Shown here piece by piece: positions 23,350 through 25,665 of a DNA stretch of 25,665 bases. The notes beneath the pieces were generated by a model, which saw only the letters and a list, made by a program, of their open reading frames with translations, searched no databases and was not told the DNA's origin. The translations under genes were made by a program, and so were the position numbers. Position 1 is the first letter of the stretch, and each line of letters starts with the position of its first letter. The stretch is from NCBI GenBank assembly GCA_025463965.1, contig JAODBN010000217.1:1-25665 (forward strand), in the 5' to 3' direction. Source of the DNA: Acidimicrobiaceae bacterium. Lineage in GTDB: Bacteria; Actinomycetota; Acidimicrobiia; Acidimicrobiales; Bog-793.

Positions 23350-23954
23350 GCCGGGCTGGGGCGACCCGATGACCCCGGGTTGGTCCCTTTCACCACGACA
23401 GGCTCGTCGCCGAGCTGGCGCCAGGCGTAGCTCTCTTCGTCGTGGATTCGTGATCGAACAGAGACCTCGGAATGGATCATTTCTTCCTGCGCCCGGCCGG
23501 TCAGCGGGTGGTAGCCATCCCAGACGAGCCGAACAGGCGAGCCGGGACAAACGGTCCCGCGCGCGAAGCGGCCTCGTAGGGAGTGGGCACTACCGTCTCG
23601 TATTCCTGACGGAGCGACAGGGACGTGACTGAGAAGGGAACCGCCGCCGACGCTCAGAATGACTTCGTGGTCATCCTGAGTTCTCCTAAACAGAATCGGT
23701 GGCCGCGGCTGCTGGCTCGCCACCGCTTCGCGTTCTTCCCCGTCGCGTGGCTGAACGCCACTGTCCCGGGCTTCAAGGGGCGACTAACCCGCCTCCTCGT
23801 GTCGACCAAGGGTCAGCGGATCGCTGGCGGAACAGCCTCTCAAGGGCATAGCAGCACACTCTCTTAAGCGACTGCGTGAACGCGGATGACTGACGTTGGC
23901 GCGCCACGGTTCATCGCCGGCTCGGACGCTACCGAGTGGATCGTTCTGGGTGGC
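23350..23954. other. 605-bp region without a confident gene
   Basis: The minus strand is open from 23723 through 23350 and on into gabT. The part at 23633-23364 encodes protein-like text (GSPVRLVWDGYHPLTGRA, then ESYAWRQLGDEPVVV) with no family I recognise and no good start. On the plus strand a GTG-started 80-codon frame lies at 23625-23867. These two overlap partly and neither has a good ribosome site. The region is less GC-rich than its flanks near 23640-23720. A decayed gene is possible. Confidence 0.4.
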
Positions 23955-24692
23955 TCAGGAGAATCGAGCGAGCCACTCCTGCTCGCTGAGCGGCGCCAGT
24001 ACTGCATTGGTGCGGCGCACCCAGCCCAGGCTGGCGCTCGGCTCGCGGGCGTACGCATGCCCCGGCAGCACCTCGGTCGAGTCGGCCAGCGCTGCGAGAC
24101 GCTGCGAGAGGCTCTCCTGCAGGGCCCGTGGATCGCCCCCGGGCAGGTCCGTACGACCGCACCCCTCGAGAAACAAGGTGTCCCCGGTCAACAGGGACTC
24201 GTCGACGAGCACACACTGGCTCCCGCGGGTATGGCCGGGGGTGTGCAACAAGGTGACAGAGCCCTGACCGAGCCCTACCCGATCGCCGCTCGAGTGGACG
24301 ACAAACGCGGAGGAGGGCAATCCCGTCGTCCGCTCCAGCCAGGCGATCTCTGGGTTCTGCACGTGCACCGGGACCTCGGCCACTTCGAGCAGCTCGGCCA
24401 CCCCGGCGAGCAGAAGCCCACTTGGCCCACCGAGGCGACCGCCGGCGTGGTCGGCGTGATAGTGGGTCAACACCACGCCCTCAAGGGCGTAGCCGTCGCC
24501 AGCAAGCAGATCCACGAGCTCGCCTGGTGCCCAGGCCGGGTCGACGAGCAGTGCCACCCGTTCGCTCGGTGCGAGCACGGCATAGACGTAGTTGGCCATC
24601 TGGGCCGCGGCCCGGTCGTGTCGTGCGAAGTCCCGCCCCGCCAAGAGCTGGCGAACCTCGAGACCGTCGGGCGTCGCGGCCGCGGCGCTCAC
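23955..24692 (-). CDS. MBL-fold metallo-hydrolase, ETHE1/glyoxalase II-like
   Basis: 245 residues. The metal site TH77-Y-H79-A-D81-H82 is intact, followed by HTPGHTRGSQC and TGDTLFLEGCGRTDLPGGDP. The GCGRTD segment is typical of ETHE1-type persulfide dioxygenases, which oxidise glutathione persulfide with a single iron; glyoxalase II proteins share the rest of the fold. Substrate is therefore uncertain; in an actinomycete the thiol would more likely be mycothiol or another low-molecular-weight thiol. The start is uncertain: GTG 24692 puts the family's opening (LEVRQLLAGRDF) close to the N-terminus; GTG 24731 is also open and would overlap the helicase by 26 bp. It lies directly behind the helicase and is probably co-transcribed. 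Confidence 0.88.
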   Translation of the reverse strand: MSAAAATPDGLEVRQLLAGRDFARHDRAAAQMANYVYAVLAPSERVALLVDPAWAPGELVDLLAGDGYALEGVVLTHYHADHAGGRLGGPSGLLLAGVAELLEVAEVPVHVQNPEIAWLERTTGLPSSAFVVHSSGDRVGLGQGSVTLLHTPGHTRGSQCVLVDESLLTGDTLFLEGCGRTDLPGGDPRALQESLSQRLAALADSTEVLPGHAYAREPSASLGWVRRTNAVLAPLSEQEWLARFS

Positions 24693-24705
24693 CGCCCCGC
24701 CGAGC

Positions 24706-25665
24706 TCATCGAGAGCTGTCGGCCGCCTCACGCGGCGCTTCGACCTCGGGCCGCAGCGAGGACAGATCCTTCAGGCGCGGGTCGTTCGAGAACACCTCGA
24801 TCATCGGGATGCGCAGACCGACCCGGCGCTGGAGCTTTTCGACTTCGAGCTCCTGGTCCCACAGGACGAGGGTGACCACCACGCCGCTCTCACCCGCACG
24901 CGCCGTCCGGCCGGACCGGTGGAGGTAGGCCTTTTGATCCTCGGGCGGGTCGTAGTGAACGACTACGTCCACCCCTTCGATATCGAGGCCCCGAGCCGCC
25001 ACGTCGGTGGCGACGAGCGCAGGAAGCTTTCCGGCCCCAAAGTCCGCGAGCGCCTTCTCCCGCATCCCTTGCCGCAGGTCGCCATGGATGGCGGCCGAGC
25101 GAACGCCGCTCTCCTGTAGCGCGAGCACGAGGCGGTCGGCCCCGCGCTTGGTGCGACAGAACACGATCGTCTTCTCGGCTCCCTTCACGATGGAGGCCAC
25201 CACCTTGGCCTTGTCCATCTGGTGCACCTTCAAGAAACGGTGTTCCATCTCCTCCACGGTCGGCTGGTCGGACACGACCTCGTGGAAGACCGGGTCCCGC
25301 ATGTACCGCTTGACGAGCTGGTTGACGGCCGAATCCAAGGTCGCCGAGAACAAAAGCGTCTGGCGCGGCGCCTCCATGTGGCGCAGCAGCCATTCGACCT
25401 GGGGCATGAAGCCCATGTCGGCCATCCGGTCCGCTTCGTCGAGCACGAGGGTGGTGACGTCCTTGAGCGAGACCGCCTTTCGATCCGAAAGGTCGATCAG
25501 GCGCCCCGGCGTCGCCACCACGAGGTCGATCCCGGACGAGAGCTGCTTGGCCTGGCGCTCGAGGTCGGCGCCGCCGTACACGGCGGCGACTCGCGTCCCC
25601 ACCGCGCGCCCGAGCTCCTCGAGGACCTCGGTCACCTGCACGGCGAGCTCGCGCGTGGGCACGAG
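24706..25665 (-). CDS. DEAD-box ATP-dependent RNA helicase, N-terminus outside window
   Basis: C-terminal 319 residues of a superfamily 2 RNA helicase. Motifs run in order: Ia PTRELA, Ib TPGRL, II DEAD, III SAT, IV IVFCRT, V TDVAARGLDIEG, VI HRSGRTARAG. The Q motif and Walker A lie beyond base 25665; the frame is open to the window edge, so the methionine-like GTG there is internal. After motif VI only about 60 residues remain, so there is no long C-terminal RNA-binding tail. It probably unwinds RNA in ribosome assembly or mRNA decay. It lies upstream of the MBL-fold gene on the same strand. Confidence 0.95.
   Translation of the reverse strand, partial: LVPTRELAVQVTEVLEELGRAVGTRVAAVYGGADLERQAKQLSSGIDLVVATPGRLIDLSDRKAVSLKDVTTLVLDEADRMADMGFMPQVEWLLRHMEAPRQTLLFSATLDSAVNQLVKRYMRDPVFHEVVSDQPTVEEMEHRFLKVHQMDKAKVVASIVKGAEKTIVFCRTKRGADRLVLALQESGVRSAAIHGDLRQGMREKALADFGAGKLPALVATDVAARGLDIEGVDVVVHYDPPEDQKAYLHRSGRTARAGESGVVVTLVLWDQELEVEKLQRRVGLRIPMIEVFSNDPRLKDLSSLRPEVEAPREAADSSR

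Noticed and set aside
23625..23867. An 80-codon GTG-started plus-strand frame as a small gene
   Set aside because: Ribosome site badly spaced, no homology I recognise, and partly overlapping another open frame on the other strand. Not supported well enough to list as a gene.

Overview
The window is GC-rich and reads as chromosome from an actinomycete-type bacterium (Actinomycetota; class not resolved). A relative of the mycothiol-dependent nitroreductase Rv2466c, a deazaflavin (F420)-type nitroreductase, frequent GTG starts and two apparently leaderless promoters all point that way. Most of the window is ordinary, densely packed chromosome. I found no integrase, transposase, CRISPR array, toxin-antitoxin pair or recognisable defence system.

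Layout. Bases 1-3140 (+): the end of a class I ribonucleotide reductase small subunit, a 21-codon mini-ORF in a tandemly repeated leader, and cobalamin-independent methionine synthase (metE). 3191-5615 (-): a CYTH-CHAD protein behind a two-domain VOC protein. 5748-6401 (+): a DsbA-like nitroreductase. 6736-8823 (+): an exported phospholipase C/acid phosphatase-like enzyme with a C-terminal TIG domain, facing a long minus-strand operon at 14103-8972. That operon encodes permease, ATPase, substrate-binding protein and a formylglycine arylsulfatase, and looks like a sulfate-ester or sulfonate scavenging unit. 14667-16093 (-): an F420-type nitroreductase and an AIM24-family protein. 16580-17212 (+): a secreted protein of unknown function, followed by 75 further open codons in the same frame. 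17585-20307: an SDR oxidoreductase (+), a MarR regulator with a cysteine-rich tail (-), and a divergent VOC plus YdeI/OmdA-like pair (+) sharing a palindromic operator region with marR. 20445-20517 (-): tRNA-Arg(CCU). 20568-23349: a divergent MFS transporter and a GABA-type aminotransferase with a strong hairpin between them. 23350-23954: no confident gene. 23955 to the end (-): an ETHE1-like metallo-hydrolase downstream of a DEAD-box RNA helicase whose N-terminus lies outside the window.

The clearest functional unit is the sulfur-scavenging operon. The importer would bring in an organosulfur compound, and the arylsulfatase, which has no visible signal peptide, would release sulfate inside the cell. 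The metE gene and the ETHE1-like hydrolase are also sulfur-related, but nothing in the sequence ties them to the operon. The best regulatory signal is a perfect 15-nt palindrome filling the -35/-10 spacer of the marR promoter. Nothing here amounts to a clearly new biological system. The items most worth checking are the marR operator and cysteine tail, the 14-bp inverted repeat inside the sulfatase operon, the tandem repeat at the metE start, and the open frame past the stop at 17210.
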